The notes under the pieces were generated by a model. It had not been told where the DNA came from, searched no databases, and saw only the letters and a list, made by a program, of their open reading frames with translations. Shown here in pieces: positions 34,220 to 44,500 of a stretch of 55,519 nt of DNA. Within the stretch, counting starts at the first letter, position 1. Each line of letters starts with the position of its first letter. The stretch is from a virus. The position numbers and the translations under genes were made by a program. Location of the stretch: the IMG/VR virus record IMGVR_UViG_3300010401_000041, positions 1 to 55,519 of that record; one strand, 5' to 3'.

Positions 34220-36673
34220 TTGAGTACTATCACTGATACACAAATAGGAACTTACCCGAACGCTCAGGTTGATCCACGAGATAAGGGATTTGATTGGATT
34301 CTCCAATACTCCCGCGCCGCGTATAACGATAGCCGGGGCTATATGATTAACGGGCAACTGAATGTCGGAAATTTAAAAATGTCGGAAATTAAAATGTATG
34401 GACTCGGGAAACAGCCCGTTGATAAGTATAAAAAAATGTCATCCCCCGCCAACCCCTCTGATCCATCTTGGAGAGCCGTTGACTGGACGCCGCCGGCCTT
34501 CATGTGTAAATTCCGGGAAATAGAACTTTCCAAAATTCATCAAAAAAAATTCGACTTTCAAGCGTTCGCTATTGACCCTTTAGCCAAGAGCGAGGAAGAC
34601 GCGTATTTCAACCAGATGAAGGTGAAAATACTCATGCGCGAAGCGGCTATGCAACAGGGATCACAGTTAGCGGATAGCCCATTGCTTGCACAACAACCGG
34701 GAGAACCGGAAGACATGGAGCAATTGACCATGCAAAAAGATTTTGGCTATAAGCATGTCATGGCAATGGAAGCGGAAGAAGCTATAAGTCTCGTTTATCA
34801 GCAGAATAATATAGATGAAATCGAAAGTCAGTTAGGACAAAACTTATATGACTATGGGCTGGGTGCTGTTACCTCTGAAATTGACGAAAACGGAATGGTG
34901 AAACTCAGGGTTATCAACAACGAATATTTAGGAACATCATATTTTGAAAAGCCTGACGGATCGGACATGATTCACTGGTTTGAAATAATCCCTACTTATG
35001 TAGGTGATTTAGCCCCCTATTATACAAAAGAACAACTGGATGACATTTGTAAAAAATCGTTAACCATAAATGGCAATCCTAATTCCTACACACCTTTCAA
35101 TGGGTATTTCAATAAGGCGTGGAATAGGTTCAAGGTTATGGTAATGAAAATAAAATTCTATAGCTGGAACGATACTGTTTATAAAGAAGAGATTGATGGT
35201 AGGGATAACCTTAGATTTGGGAAGTCTTCTTACAAGAATAAACAGTTTTTATCCGTAAATCCATCTGGCGAATTACAACAGGAAGAACCAGAAGATAATG
35301 GGTATAACGCCTCTATTAATGATACTAATGACAGAGGCGGTGAGCCTACTCCAAAATATATTGGTAGCTGCAAAAAAGTAGTGTATAAAGCATCGTGGAT
35401 TATCAACACGGAGTATATGCACGATTGGGGGTTAAAGGAAAATCAAAATCGTAAACTATCTTCTTGGTGGGACACCGATTTGGATATTTACCTGTATGCT
35501 TGGAATTTTTATAAAATGCAATTCACGGGTATTACAGAAAGATTGATTCCGCTGGAAGATAGCGCGTGTATGACTTGGTTCAACCTACAAAATCTTTCAA
35601 ATAAACTCATCCCGTATATTATCAATATTGACATGAACTCCGTAGAGGGCGCGTTTCCGTACGGGAAGGGCGGAACTAAAGGTAAGCCGTCAGATGTCAT
35701 TGATTTTATATTCAGTAATTTCATTGCGCCATACAGAAGTACTGACTTACTAAGTCGTAACCCTAATTACAAACCAATTACAATTGAAGCAACCGGGCAG
35801 CTTGCTGCATTTGTTCAATTACACGATAAGTTGCAACGGGAGCTAGACTATATGAGATTGGTGTCTGGCTTAAATGAAGCGACTGATGCCAGCACAGTAA
35901 ATGCTAAAAATTTAAATTCAACAAATGAGGCAATGGTAGAAAGCACTAATAATGCTATCTACCCAATAGTAAATGCCAAGAAAAATATTCTTCGTCGTCT
36001 TGCTGATGGAGTAGTTCAGAAAGTTCAGATAGCCGTTAAGTTAGGAAAGGTTCAAGGGTACGCAAAAGCACTTGGCACAAACGCAGTTCAGTTTTTCAAT
36101 ATCAACCCGGATATTTCCCTTCACGAATTAGGAATATTTCTTGAAGAAGCTCCAACGCAAGCACAAAGAGATGCGTTATGGCAGGATGTTTCTATAAAAG
36201 AAAGTCAAGGTCTGTTAACTGTAGGGGATAAGGCTTTTATTATGACTTGCCGAAATCTGAAAGAAGCCTATATGGTTTTGGACTACAAGATTAAAAGAAG
36301 GAAAGAAGAGGCACAGCAATTTGAACTTCAAAAAATTCAAGAAAACAATCAGGGGCAAATGCAAATGCAAGCCCAAGCCGAACAAATGAAGCAGCAAACA
36401 ATGGCTATGCAGGGGCAAATAGATATGCAGGCTATAGTAACTGAAAAAATGTGGGATTTTGAAATTGAAAAAATGAAGAAAACCGCAGATGTTCAAGGCG
36501 AATCATTACAAGCGGATGCAAGAACAATTGGGCATCAAATTCAAGCTCACGCGAAAGTTGTTTCTTCTCAAATTGCAGCAGCAGCAAGCATCGGTAAGCA
36601 ACACATTGCGGGGGAATCAGCAAAAGAAAAGCAAGAGATTGCTAACAAGAAAAAACCAGCGAAAGCTAGTTAG
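34220..36673 (+). CDS. Portal protein
   Basis: The 817-residue protein, starting at TTG 34220, resembles portals of crAss-like and related Bacteroidota phages: GFDWILQYSRAAYNDSRGY near the start, then a mixed body and a long glutamine-rich helical C-terminus (EEAQQFELQKIQENNQGQMQ and onward). The C-terminal region is the barrel or crown helix, here extended by Q/M/A repeats. Being large and immediately upstream of the scaffold and capsid genes, it fits the dodecameric DNA channel. Confidence 0.75.
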   Translation: MSTITDTQIGTYPNAQVDPRDKGFDWILQYSRAAYNDSRGYMINGQLNVGNLKMSEIKMYGLGKQPVDKYKKMSSPANPSDPSWRAVDWTPPAFMCKFREIELSKIHQKKFDFQAFAIDPLAKSEEDAYFNQMKVKILMREAAMQQGSQLADSPLLAQQPGEPEDMEQLTMQKDFGYKHVMAMEAEEAISLVYQQNNIDEIESQLGQNLYDYGLGAVTSEIDENGMVKLRVINNEYLGTSYFEKPDGSDMIHWFEIIPTYVGDLAPYYTKEQLDDICKKSLTINGNPNSYTPFNGYFNKAWNRFKVMVMKIKFYSWNDTVYKEEIDGRDNLRFGKSSYKNKQFLSVNPSGELQQEEPEDNGYNASINDTNDRGGEPTPKYIGSCKKVVYKASWIINTEYMHDWGLKENQNRKLSSWWDTDLDIYLYAWNFYKMQFTGITERLIPLEDSACMTWFNLQNLSNKLIPYIINIDMNSVEGAFPYGKGGTKGKPSDVIDFIFSNFIAPYRSTDLLSRNPNYKPITIEATGQLAAFVQLHDKLQRELDYMRLVSGLNEATDASTVNAKNLNSTNEAMVESTNNAIYPIVNAKKNILRRLADGVVQKVQIAVKLGKVQGYAKALGTNAVQFFNINPDISLHELGIFLEEAPTQAQRDALWQDVSIKESQGLLTVGDKAFIMTCRNLKEAYMVLDYKIKRRKEEAQQFELQKIQENNQGQMQMQAQAEQMKQQTMAMQGQIDMQAIVTEKMWDFEIEKMKKTADVQGESLQADARTIGHQIQAHAKVVSSQIAAAASIGKQHIAGESAKEKQEIANKKKPAKAS

Positions 36674-36684
36674 ATAAAAAATTA

Positions 36685-36711
36685 TATATTTACATCGTCT
36701 AAACCAATATT
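36685..36711 (+). promoter_or_regulatory. Late promoter/leader element before the scaffold gene
   Basis: TATATTTA (36685-36692) followed by TACATCGTCT-like sequence and AACCAATATT (36702-36711), just before ATG 36714. It is the second copy of the element seen ahead of the portal gene. Confidence 0.45.
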
Positions 36712-36713
36712 CA

Positions 36714-37838
36714 ATGTCAGCGACACTATCTACTTTCTCACAAGTGCAGAATAATTTAGAGAGTTTTGAACAAAAACAAAACACCCCGGCAGTACCCGAA
36801 ACGCCGGTTGTTCCAGAAACTCCCGTCGCTACTCCTGAAATTCCAGTTAGCCCATCGGTTCCAGAAACACCGGCACAACCTGAAACCCCGGAAGCTCCTG
36901 TAGTCGATGAAAGTTCGTCTGATTTTTCTATTTCATTAGATGATAATAATCCCGTTGTTCCAGAAACGCCAGCAAAACCTTCTGTCCCCGCTGTATATAA
37001 TTGGAAAGAGGAATTAAAAAAAATTCCAAAGACAGAAGTTCTAAAGGAAATTGGCCTAAATGATTTTGCTATCGAATTGGACGAGCATATAGCAAAAGGT
37101 GGGAAACCAGTTGACTATCTTAACGCAAGAGCCGTTGATTATAATTCAATCAGCGACGAATCAATCATAAAAAGCAGCCTTCAGAAGCAATATCCAAATT
37201 TTACACCACAGCAAATTGATTTATTCTTTTCCAGAAAGTATGCGGTATCTCTTGAAGGTACAGATGAAGATAAAGAGTTTGCTGATCTGCAAATGAAAGC
37301 AGATGCACACTCAATCAGACAAAACGCAATTGCAGAACAATCAAAATATAAAGTTCCAGACGGAATTATTCCTCAAAAAGACGAGGCCTATGACGAATGG
37401 AAACAACAACAAGAGACGTTAGCCCAACGTTCTCAACAACTCACCGATTTTTATTTGAATAACCCGGCAACAAAAAACCTACATGAAAGTAAGAGAGTTA
37501 CTATAAGTTTAGGAGAAGGAGTTAAGCCGTACAATTGGGTTATCGACAAGCCAGAAGTTATCACCAACGCATTTACCGATGGAGGCCAAACATGGCAAAA
37601 GCTAACGCGCACAGCAACGGGAGAGCCGGACGTAGCGAAGCAGCAGTTAATAGCATTATTTGCTATTAACCCCACAAAGTTCATGCAGGACATTTTTAAC
37701 TATGGTAAAGGAATGGGCGTTCGCAAAGAGCTTGTAGAAGAAGGACAAAATGCTCAACGACCACAAGCTAAGATTATCAACGCTGATCCAAATGCAAAAC
37801 CAACGTATCGTACGGGTACGTATGCAGGAGGCAGCTAA
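36714..37838 (+). CDS. Putative capsid scaffolding protein, PET-rich N-terminus
   Basis: Residues about 24-85 are a low-complexity region of VPETP-type repeats. The remaining 290 residues are charged and helix-rich with a flexible C-terminus (AKIINADPNAKPTYRTG). The position directly upstream of the major capsid gene, the acidic disordered start and the helical body fit a scaffolding protein. No protease signature is visible. Confidence 0.55.
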   Translation: MSATLSTFSQVQNNLESFEQKQNTPAVPETPVVPETPVATPEIPVSPSVPETPAQPETPEAPVVDESSSDFSISLDDNNPVVPETPAKPSVPAVYNWKEELKKIPKTEVLKEIGLNDFAIELDEHIAKGGKPVDYLNARAVDYNSISDESIIKSSLQKQYPNFTPQQIDLFFSRKYAVSLEGTDEDKEFADLQMKADAHSIRQNAIAEQSKYKVPDGIIPQKDEAYDEWKQQQETLAQRSQQLTDFYLNNPATKNLHESKRVTISLGEGVKPYNWVIDKPEVITNAFTDGGQTWQKLTRTATGEPDVAKQQLIALFAINPTKFMQDIFNYGKGMGVRKELVEEGQNAQRPQAKIINADPNAKPTYRTGTYAGGS

Positions 37839-37866
37839 TTTCTAACTCTCCTAACTCTTAAACAAA

Positions 37867-39210
37867 ATGGCAGCAAGTACTGGTATTATAAATAAGTCGT
37901 ACGTATCGGCACTCGATCCGGTTCTCGACACACGTGAAATAAACAAACTCATCACCGACGTTCAAAATGAAGATGAATTAAGTGATATTTTGAATTATGG
38001 CAATAAAAAAATGTCAACAAAACAGCCCGTTTATTACACTTTCTACGATGACCCGCTGATTAAATCAGTAACAGTAACATCAAATACAGGAACAGGTTCA
38101 ACCCAAGTTACCCCTGCTTTAAGCGCGGCAACTTCCGGTTATACACGTAATGGTGATATGGTAATGTTTACCAACAACGTGGTTGGTATCGTTACAAACG
38201 TGGCAACATCTTCAGGTATTGATACTATTACAATTAAGGCGGTTGCTGGCGCAAACATTACGTTGGGCGCGACCGATACGCTTTCTTTGTTCTCTCGTGC
38301 GGTTGGTGAAAATTCATACACTGCAACCAATCTTCGTTATGGCTTAACACGTCAAACGAACAAGTATCAAATCTTTGACGGAACATCCCGCATCACTGAT
38401 GTTCAGAACGCATCAACAATTGAAGTTGATTTTCAGGGTCAACCGAAATATATCTTCAAAGACCATTGGGAAAAAACTATCAAGATGAAATCAGACATCA
38501 ATGCCGCCTTCTGGGGTGGTGATATGTCAGTGACTTCATATTCTGATGCAAACCCAATTCTTACCGATCCTGTTGTAGCGTCTGATGGCTTATCCGGTGG
38601 CGGCGCAGTTCAAACAACACGCGGAGTAAACAAATACATTGATTTGTATGGAACGGCTCTGGTGAACGGTACTTTGGGAACTTATCAAAAAGCAAACCTT
38701 GACGATCTGGTTGCAAATCTGGTTGCGGTTCGCGCTCCAAAAGACTATCTGGTAGTTGGTTCTACTCTGGCTAAAAAGACTACTGATGATTACTACAAAT
38801 CTCTTGGTTCTTCAGGTGTAAACTCAGTAAGAATCATTATCGATGGGCGCGAATTGGATATGACCGTAGATAAAGTTAGTGTTGGTAAATTCCAACTTAA
38901 CTATACAGTGATGCCAATTTTGGATCATCCTATTACGTTCGGTTTCTCAACAATTCCAAAGAACCTGTTCTATTTGCCACTCAACAACAAAGTAAAAGTT
39001 GAAGGTGGCGGTAGTGATGACCAAATCCGCGTTCGTTACGTTCCTAAGCAAACTGTTTACGGTAACGATATGACGAATGAGATTCACTACGGCGCATTGA
39101 ATCCTGTTAATCCAAACGGCCCCGGTATGTTTACTGGAACTGATTGGAAAACAGCGCAAGGACTTGAAGTGTTAGCACCGCAATTCCTTATCAAGCAAAG
39201 AGTGCTTTAA
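37867..39210 (+). CDS. Major capsid protein
   Basis: This 447-residue protein (MAASTGIINKSYVSALDPVLD...) has the size, position and mixed alpha/beta composition of an HK97-fold capsid protein in Bacteroidota podoviruses. The stretch KYIFKDHWEKTIKMKSDINAAF and the C-terminal VLAPQFLIKQRV fit this. It is followed directly by a strong terminator, which matches very high expression of this gene or of the portal-capsid unit. If the phage needs its own co-chaperonins, this protein is the probable client. Confidence 0.75.
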   Translation: MAASTGIINKSYVSALDPVLDTREINKLITDVQNEDELSDILNYGNKKMSTKQPVYYTFYDDPLIKSVTVTSNTGTGSTQVTPALSAATSGYTRNGDMVMFTNNVVGIVTNVATSSGIDTITIKAVAGANITLGATDTLSLFSRAVGENSYTATNLRYGLTRQTNKYQIFDGTSRITDVQNASTIEVDFQGQPKYIFKDHWEKTIKMKSDINAAFWGGDMSVTSYSDANPILTDPVVASDGLSGGGAVQTTRGVNKYIDLYGTALVNGTLGTYQKANLDDLVANLVAVRAPKDYLVVGSTLAKKTTDDYYKSLGSSGVNSVRIIIDGRELDMTVDKVSVGKFQLNYTVMPILDHPITFGFSTIPKNLFYLPLNNKVKVEGGGSDDQIRVRYVPKQTVYGNDMTNEIHYGALNPVNPNGPGMFTGTDWKTAQGLEVLAPQFLIKQRVL

Positions 39211-39220
39211 TATGTTATCT

Positions 39221-39248
39221 AGGGGAGGACTTACACTCCCCTCTTTTT
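39221..39248 (+). terminator. Intrinsic terminator after the major capsid gene
   Basis: AGGGGAG (39221-39227) pairs perfectly with CTCCCCT (39236-39242) around an 8-base loop and is followed by CTTTTT. It lies 10 bases after the capsid stop and should reduce read-through into the downstream genes. Confidence 0.85.
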
Positions 39249-39265
39249 AATATTAATTATTTTTT

Positions 39266-40171
39266 ATGAAGTCTACAAAAACATTCAACAACATTTCCCC
39301 TGAATTAAAAGCGCAAATACCTAAATTAAAACCGGGCGAAATTGTAACATTTCAAATGTTGCACGGCACTCCAAATCCAGAACCAGACGAAAAGGAAAGG
39401 AGTAAGTCCCCCATTTTATATGGTAAACGACAAGTGCTTACAATGTTCAGGATTTACGACGAGCATATAAAAGATGAATCCGGGAAAAAAGTTGGTGGAT
39501 ATGTAGATATGGGTTGTGTTGATGGATGGGTAGGCGATACTCCAAGTCGTTTCAGATGTTTCGTTCCGGGGCAGGGGCAATCCAGCCAGTTTCAAGGAAA
39601 ATTTTCCTTGTCAGCCGGTAACGTTCAGGATGAAGAATTGTATGAAATACTTTGGTTATCTCCTGAGAGAGAGGGATCACCTTGTTCTGATATTTCCGTT
39701 GAAAAATTATTCAAAATAATTGACCTTAAAGGGGATAGCAAACAAACCTTTAGTAAGGTTGCACTTCTAAGAAAATCACTGAAGTATGCTGATGAAATAA
39801 CAGTTGAAAAGGCTCGTCAGGTAATGGCAGCACTGAATCAGCCCAATTATCAGGATGAAGAAGTGCTAAAGGCAAAAGTTGCTGAAATAGCCAGAGACAA
39901 CTATGAGCAATTTATCAAGACTTATGAAAGTGAAGAAACAGTTCTTATTGCTCAATTAAAAGAGGCTGTTGATGGCGGTGTACTGAAACATTCAATGAAA
40001 GACGGTGCATTGACTTTAGGGGATGTAAAAGTCGCTACATTGAAAATAGATAGCCCAGAATTATTAATTCCAGCTATTGTGCAGTGGATAAATAGTGCTG
40101 AAAATGGTAAGGATGTTCTGTCTAATATTCAAAAACAATTAGCGACTAAAAAAGAATTAAAAGTTAGCTAA
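39266..40171 (+). CDS. Hypothetical protein after the capsid gene, 301 residues
   Basis: The N-terminal half is mixed (KLKPGEIVTFQMLHGTPNPE, then GCVDGWVGDTPSRFRCFVPG). The C-terminal half is helical and charged. It starts 17 bases after the capsid terminator. The position suggests a head-completion, decoration or virion-assembly protein. I do not recognise a family. Confidence 0.6.
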   Translation: MKSTKTFNNISPELKAQIPKLKPGEIVTFQMLHGTPNPEPDEKERSKSPILYGKRQVLTMFRIYDEHIKDESGKKVGGYVDMGCVDGWVGDTPSRFRCFVPGQGQSSQFQGKFSLSAGNVQDEELYEILWLSPEREGSPCSDISVEKLFKIIDLKGDSKQTFSKVALLRKSLKYADEITVEKARQVMAALNQPNYQDEEVLKAKVAEIARDNYEQFIKTYESEETVLIAQLKEAVDGGVLKHSMKDGALTLGDVKVATLKIDSPELLIPAIVQWINSAENGKDVLSNIQKQLATKKELKVS

Positions 40172-40189
40172 CAATTTAAATTTACTATA

Positions 40190-40714
40190 GTGGCCTATAC
40201 CGTAAATTTCACTTACTCGCAAGCGTATGGAAATATTACGCTGGCTACACTTATTGACACAAGCACAGGAACCGATCCGGGAATAACGGGTCGGCTTGTG
40301 TATTTGCGCAAAGCAGACGGAACCTATCTGGTTCCTATGAATACTACTACAAGTTATATTTTTTGGCCGGTTGTTTCAGGAACTGGGGACACTATTAATA
40401 TTAATATCTTAGATCAAGATTACGCTCTGGACGTTACGGTTATTTGGTATACGGGATCAACAGAATATAATAGAGTAACTACACTTTGCTTATTCAGGGC
40501 GTATGCTGAAAGATTCTTAAGACAACTCACATTTGCACAGGCTGGCAGACCTAAATTATTGGATAACGACAATTACTGGACTGCGAAATGTAAACTAAGA
40601 ACTTTGGTCGATGACGCAGTTCAAGGGGTTGCTCTCATTAATGACCAGACAATTGCCCAATACGCATTGGAAGCTGCTAAAGAAATGATCGATAACCCAT
40701 CATTATTTTATTAA
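40190..40714 (+). CDS. Putative structural protein, 174 residues
   Basis: A GTG start (40190) opens a protein with an N-terminal beta domain (YTVNFTYSQAYGNITLATLI, GRLVYLRKADGTYLVPM) and a helical C-terminus. The beta part resembles Ig-like or barrel domains of head-completion proteins. It overlaps the next gene by one base. Confidence 0.6.
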   Translation: MAYTVNFTYSQAYGNITLATLIDTSTGTDPGITGRLVYLRKADGTYLVPMNTTTSYIFWPVVSGTGDTININILDQDYALDVTVIWYTGSTEYNRVTTLCLFRAYAERFLRQLTFAQAGRPKLLDNDNYWTAKCKLRTLVDDAVQGVALINDQTIAQYALEAAKEMIDNPSLFY

Positions 40715-41280
40715 TGGCGTACTCAATTCCAAATATAATTTTATGGGCTAAGATTACGCAAGGGTTGGCGTCTCTCAATGAACCTAAAAAAAAGGCACTC
40801 ATTGGAGGAAGTGTAGACGTTAACTTGGATAATATCTTACGCATTGAACGAACAAGTCTTGAATGGCAGTACGCGCAAGACCCAACAGATGCAGACGGAT
40901 ATTTATTTCCAATGGGGAACTATGTTCTTGCACTCATTGGCGCGTACCTTTCGGATGCACAACAGGCAGCAGGCGGTGGTGGCGGAAGCGTTACGCCAAT
41001 TACTCCGGGTGTCACATTGCCAATACCTTATGATTTTGAAATTACGCCTTCTAGTTTCCCTATTGCAGACGGAGGAAATAATATTTTCTTAGATGGAACT
41101 AATGGGACACAAAATTTCATAGGTTATAATGTGATTTTTGTTAGAAATGGAATAACGCAATCAACAATAGGATTGTCTGTTGGAAGTTCTTACTTTGGGT
41201 GGAGTAGATTGGACGGCAAGTTTACGTGTATTCCAAATGCGTCGCTCGGGGAAATATTTACTATTATTCCCGTAGGGTAA
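40714..41280 (+). CDS. Putative structural protein, 188 residues
   Basis: A helical N-terminal half with AYLSDAQQAAGGGGGS as a glycine hinge leads to a beta-rich C-terminal domain (DFEITPSSFPIADGGNNIFL...). This layout fits a virion accessory protein or short fibre. It is coupled by overlap with the preceding gene. No family is recognised. Confidence 0.55.
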   Translation: MAYSIPNIILWAKITQGLASLNEPKKKALIGGSVDVNLDNILRIERTSLEWQYAQDPTDADGYLFPMGNYVLALIGAYLSDAQQAAGGGGGSVTPITPGVTLPIPYDFEITPSSFPIADGGNNIFLDGTNGTQNFIGYNVIFVRNGITQSTIGLSVGSSYFGWSRLDGKFTCIPNASLGEIFTIIPVG

Positions 41281-41293
41281 CTCGTTAAAAAAA

Positions 41294-41539
41294 ATGGATA
41301 TTATACAAACGGTCGTAGGCGAAATAGGAGGCCCAATACCCGGACAGATGACTTATATAAATGATAAATTAAAAGGAGCAGTTGTCCAGTTTTTAATAGT
41401 AGATAATGTTCCAGAAAATTGTTTAGACCCAGACCCGGATTTTTTTAATAATCCCATAAAGGGAGAGATAAGAAGAAAAAATCAATGGGACTTAGGAAAC
41501 AAATTGATCGTTGTCTATTCACCAAATTGCAGTTGCTAA
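41294..41539 (+). CDS. Hypothetical protein, 81 residues
   Basis: A compact mixed-fold protein (MDIIQTVVGEIGGPIPGQMT...) ending in VVYSPNCSC with two terminal cysteines. It precedes the tail-fibre gene by 8 bases. It may be a fibre assembly or attachment protein, by position only. Confidence 0.55.
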   Translation: MDIIQTVVGEIGGPIPGQMTYINDKLKGAVVQFLIVDNVPENCLDPDPDFFNNPIKGEIRRKNQWDLGNKLIVVYSPNCSC

Positions 41540-41547
41540 AAAATATC

Positions 41548-44500
41548 ATGAAACGAATACTGTTTATATTTTCTTTTTTGATTTGTGCGGTTACGTGCTT
41601 CTCTCAAACTATTCAAACACTTGGTGCGCCCGGAACAAATGTAGTAAGCAGGGGGATGTTGACGGCGGACACTGCATTAGGATTGAGAACAAACTATATT
41701 GATACTATAAATGCCAATAGAGGAAGCTATTTAAAAAATAATCCCGGCGCAATAATAAGAACTGGTAACGCTGTTTGGATAAGAGATTCACTAGCAAAAT
41801 CGTGGGTGCAGATGGGATCAGGTGGAACGATTGGAAATACAATTTATTCAGGAGATGGGAACATCGTAAGCGATAGAACATTAAGCGGATCAAATCTCTT
41901 TTCCCTAAATTTAGATAGTCTTTCAGAATTTAATGTTACTGCTCATAACTTTGCAGGAACTCGTTCAGGGTACATTCAAATAGCCCCCAACCTTTCAGGA
42001 TTCAGCACCCAAGATGAATTTGGCTACGAGAACAACATCTTTGGAGATGGAAGAAACGGAATCATAATTCAATCCGATAGTTCCAATGCTCACGGAATGG
42101 CTCTCACATTAGATGCCGATAGTTTTAAAATAGTTTATCAAAACCGTGACCCAAATATCTTATCCTCTCTCGGAGATTACAAACTTTTAGCCATTAGCCC
42201 TACAGGGGGATTGGTCAATTATACGGGAAGTGCAGGTGCGCCATTCATTGATTCATTACAGTTGGATTCTCTAATGAAGCGATTTGATTTAGCTGGGTGG
42301 GGAGATTCTTTTACAAGGGGTTTTGTCGATTTATTGGGTGGATATCCTGAATGGTTGGCAAATCAGGCCGGTAGGCAAATGACAAATAATGGGATCGGTG
42401 GAGCAACAAGTCAAGTCATTAGAACTGCATTTTTAGCAGATAGATCACAATGGTTAAGGGGTACAATTATCTGGTCGGGCTACAATAATCGCGATCAAGT
42501 TGCGGTTGTTACGGCTGATACCAAACAAATGGTGGATTCATTAATTGCTGCCGGTAATACCCGTTACCTTATTCTTACAATCCCTAATGGCCCCGGTGAT
42601 TCTCTTGTTGGTTCAACTTCTTACAACTATTACGATTCGATTATAAAAATACAGAACAATCTTACTGCACTATATCCGGGACACGTTGGAGATGTAAGAG
42701 CTTTTTTAGTTTCAAAATATAATCCCGCGTTACCAGCCGACGTTACAGCACACAATCAGCACCAAATTCCTCCTTCGTTAAGGAATGTTGATCTTGTTCA
42801 TTTAACCACACAAGGATATTATTATGTTGCAAGATTTATAGATAGTTTATACGGGAATATTGTTTATAATAGACAATATAGCAATTACGTCATAGATGCC
42901 AATAGAATCATAAACCTAACACAAGGGCTTTTGCCAAATATAGGGATTCAGGATTCAGGGTCTTTCTATATAGGAAATCTTCCTTTCGCTTATCGCCCCA
43001 ATAGATATACTTCTCCAAACACAATGATATTTGGTGATGGTGGTCGATTACTTACAACAGGACAAGATGAAACAGTATTGGGATATGGTGCAGGATTGGC
43101 ATTAACAAGTGGGAACGCTAACCATTTATTTGGGTATAACGTAGGAAAACTTCTTACTACTGGGTATTCAAATACTGCAATGGGAAGTAGTTCAATGACC
43201 AATAGTGCAACTGCGTTTGAGAATACGGCATTTGGTTTTCAGACGATGCTAGGTACAGGTGCATTCGCACGAAATGTTGCAGTTGGAGTATCAGCATTAA
43301 GAACAAACACAGATGGCACAGATAACACAGCAATTGGCGCGTCTGCTCTCGGTGCGAATGATGGAGGCAGTAACAATGCAGTGGTAGGACGGGCAGCAGC
43401 ATCGGCAGGAACGCCCGTAAATAGAACTTCTATTATTGGTACTGAAGGTTGTTATCCTTGTGCAGTCGCAGATAATAGTGGAATAGGCTATCAGGTGTTA
43501 CGTAATAACGTAGGCGGCACACGCAATTCAATAATGGGAGAGCAAGGATTTTTCAGCAATGAATCTGGCAACGATAATTCATCTGTGGGCTATAGAGCAG
43601 GGTTTGGTACAAATGGATTCAATACTTCATCATATAGGAATACTGCAATTGGAACATGGGCTATTACTCAAATAAGAAGTCAGGCAAATGATAACATAGC
43701 ATTGGGTTACAAAGCCATCATGGATTCTATTACAGGGTCAAACAACATTGCAATCTGTGATAGTTGTGATTTGCAATCCCGCACCGGAAGTGATCAAGGA
43801 ACAATTGGTAATGTTATATTTATCAATGGAGGTATGGGGCATGGAACAACGGTAGGAATAGGTAGAGTAAGTATAGGAACCGCAACAGCAAATGCTTCGG
43901 CCTTATTAGATATTTCAAGTACAACAAAAGGTATATTATGGTCTCGAATGACTAATGTTCAAATGAATGCAATAAGTAGTCCAGCTACTGGTTTGCACGT
44001 ATATAATACCGATTCTTTACAGGATTATCAATATAATGGAAGTGCATGGGTTAAGGTAGGTAGTACTGTAGCAGCAGGAAGCGTATCAAGTGTTTCAGGA
44101 ACGGCTAATAGAATTACTTCAAGCGGAGGCACTACTCCGGTTATTGATATTGCAGCAACATACGTTGGACAAACTTCTTTAACAACACTTGGAACCGTTA
44201 CGATCGGAACATTAAGTACGGGCGCGGTAATCGGTGGTGTAACAATGACACTTGGTAGCGATGCAGCCAATGATATTTATTATCGAAACGGATCAGGGGT
44301 TTTAACAAGATTGGCTAATGGAACTACTGGACAGTTTTTAGCAGCTACCACAGGTTCTGCGCCATCTTGGTCAACACCTTCTGCTGGCGGTAGCCCCGGA
44401 GGAAGTGATACATATGTTCAATTCAATAGGAATGGTGTATTTGCCGGTGTTGATTCATTAACGTGGACAGCAAACGGGCTAGATACTAAATACAGGTATC

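Noticed and set aside
36671-36673. Genome-wide TAG recoding, as in some crAss-like phages
   Set aside because: The portal and the gene before terL end in TAG with properly placed downstream genes, and long genes lack internal TAG. Only the 48108 site is odd.
41485-41547. Upstream ATG for the tail fibre
   Set aside because: It lies within the previous gene and would bury the signal peptide; ATG 41548 follows that gene's stop by 8 bases.
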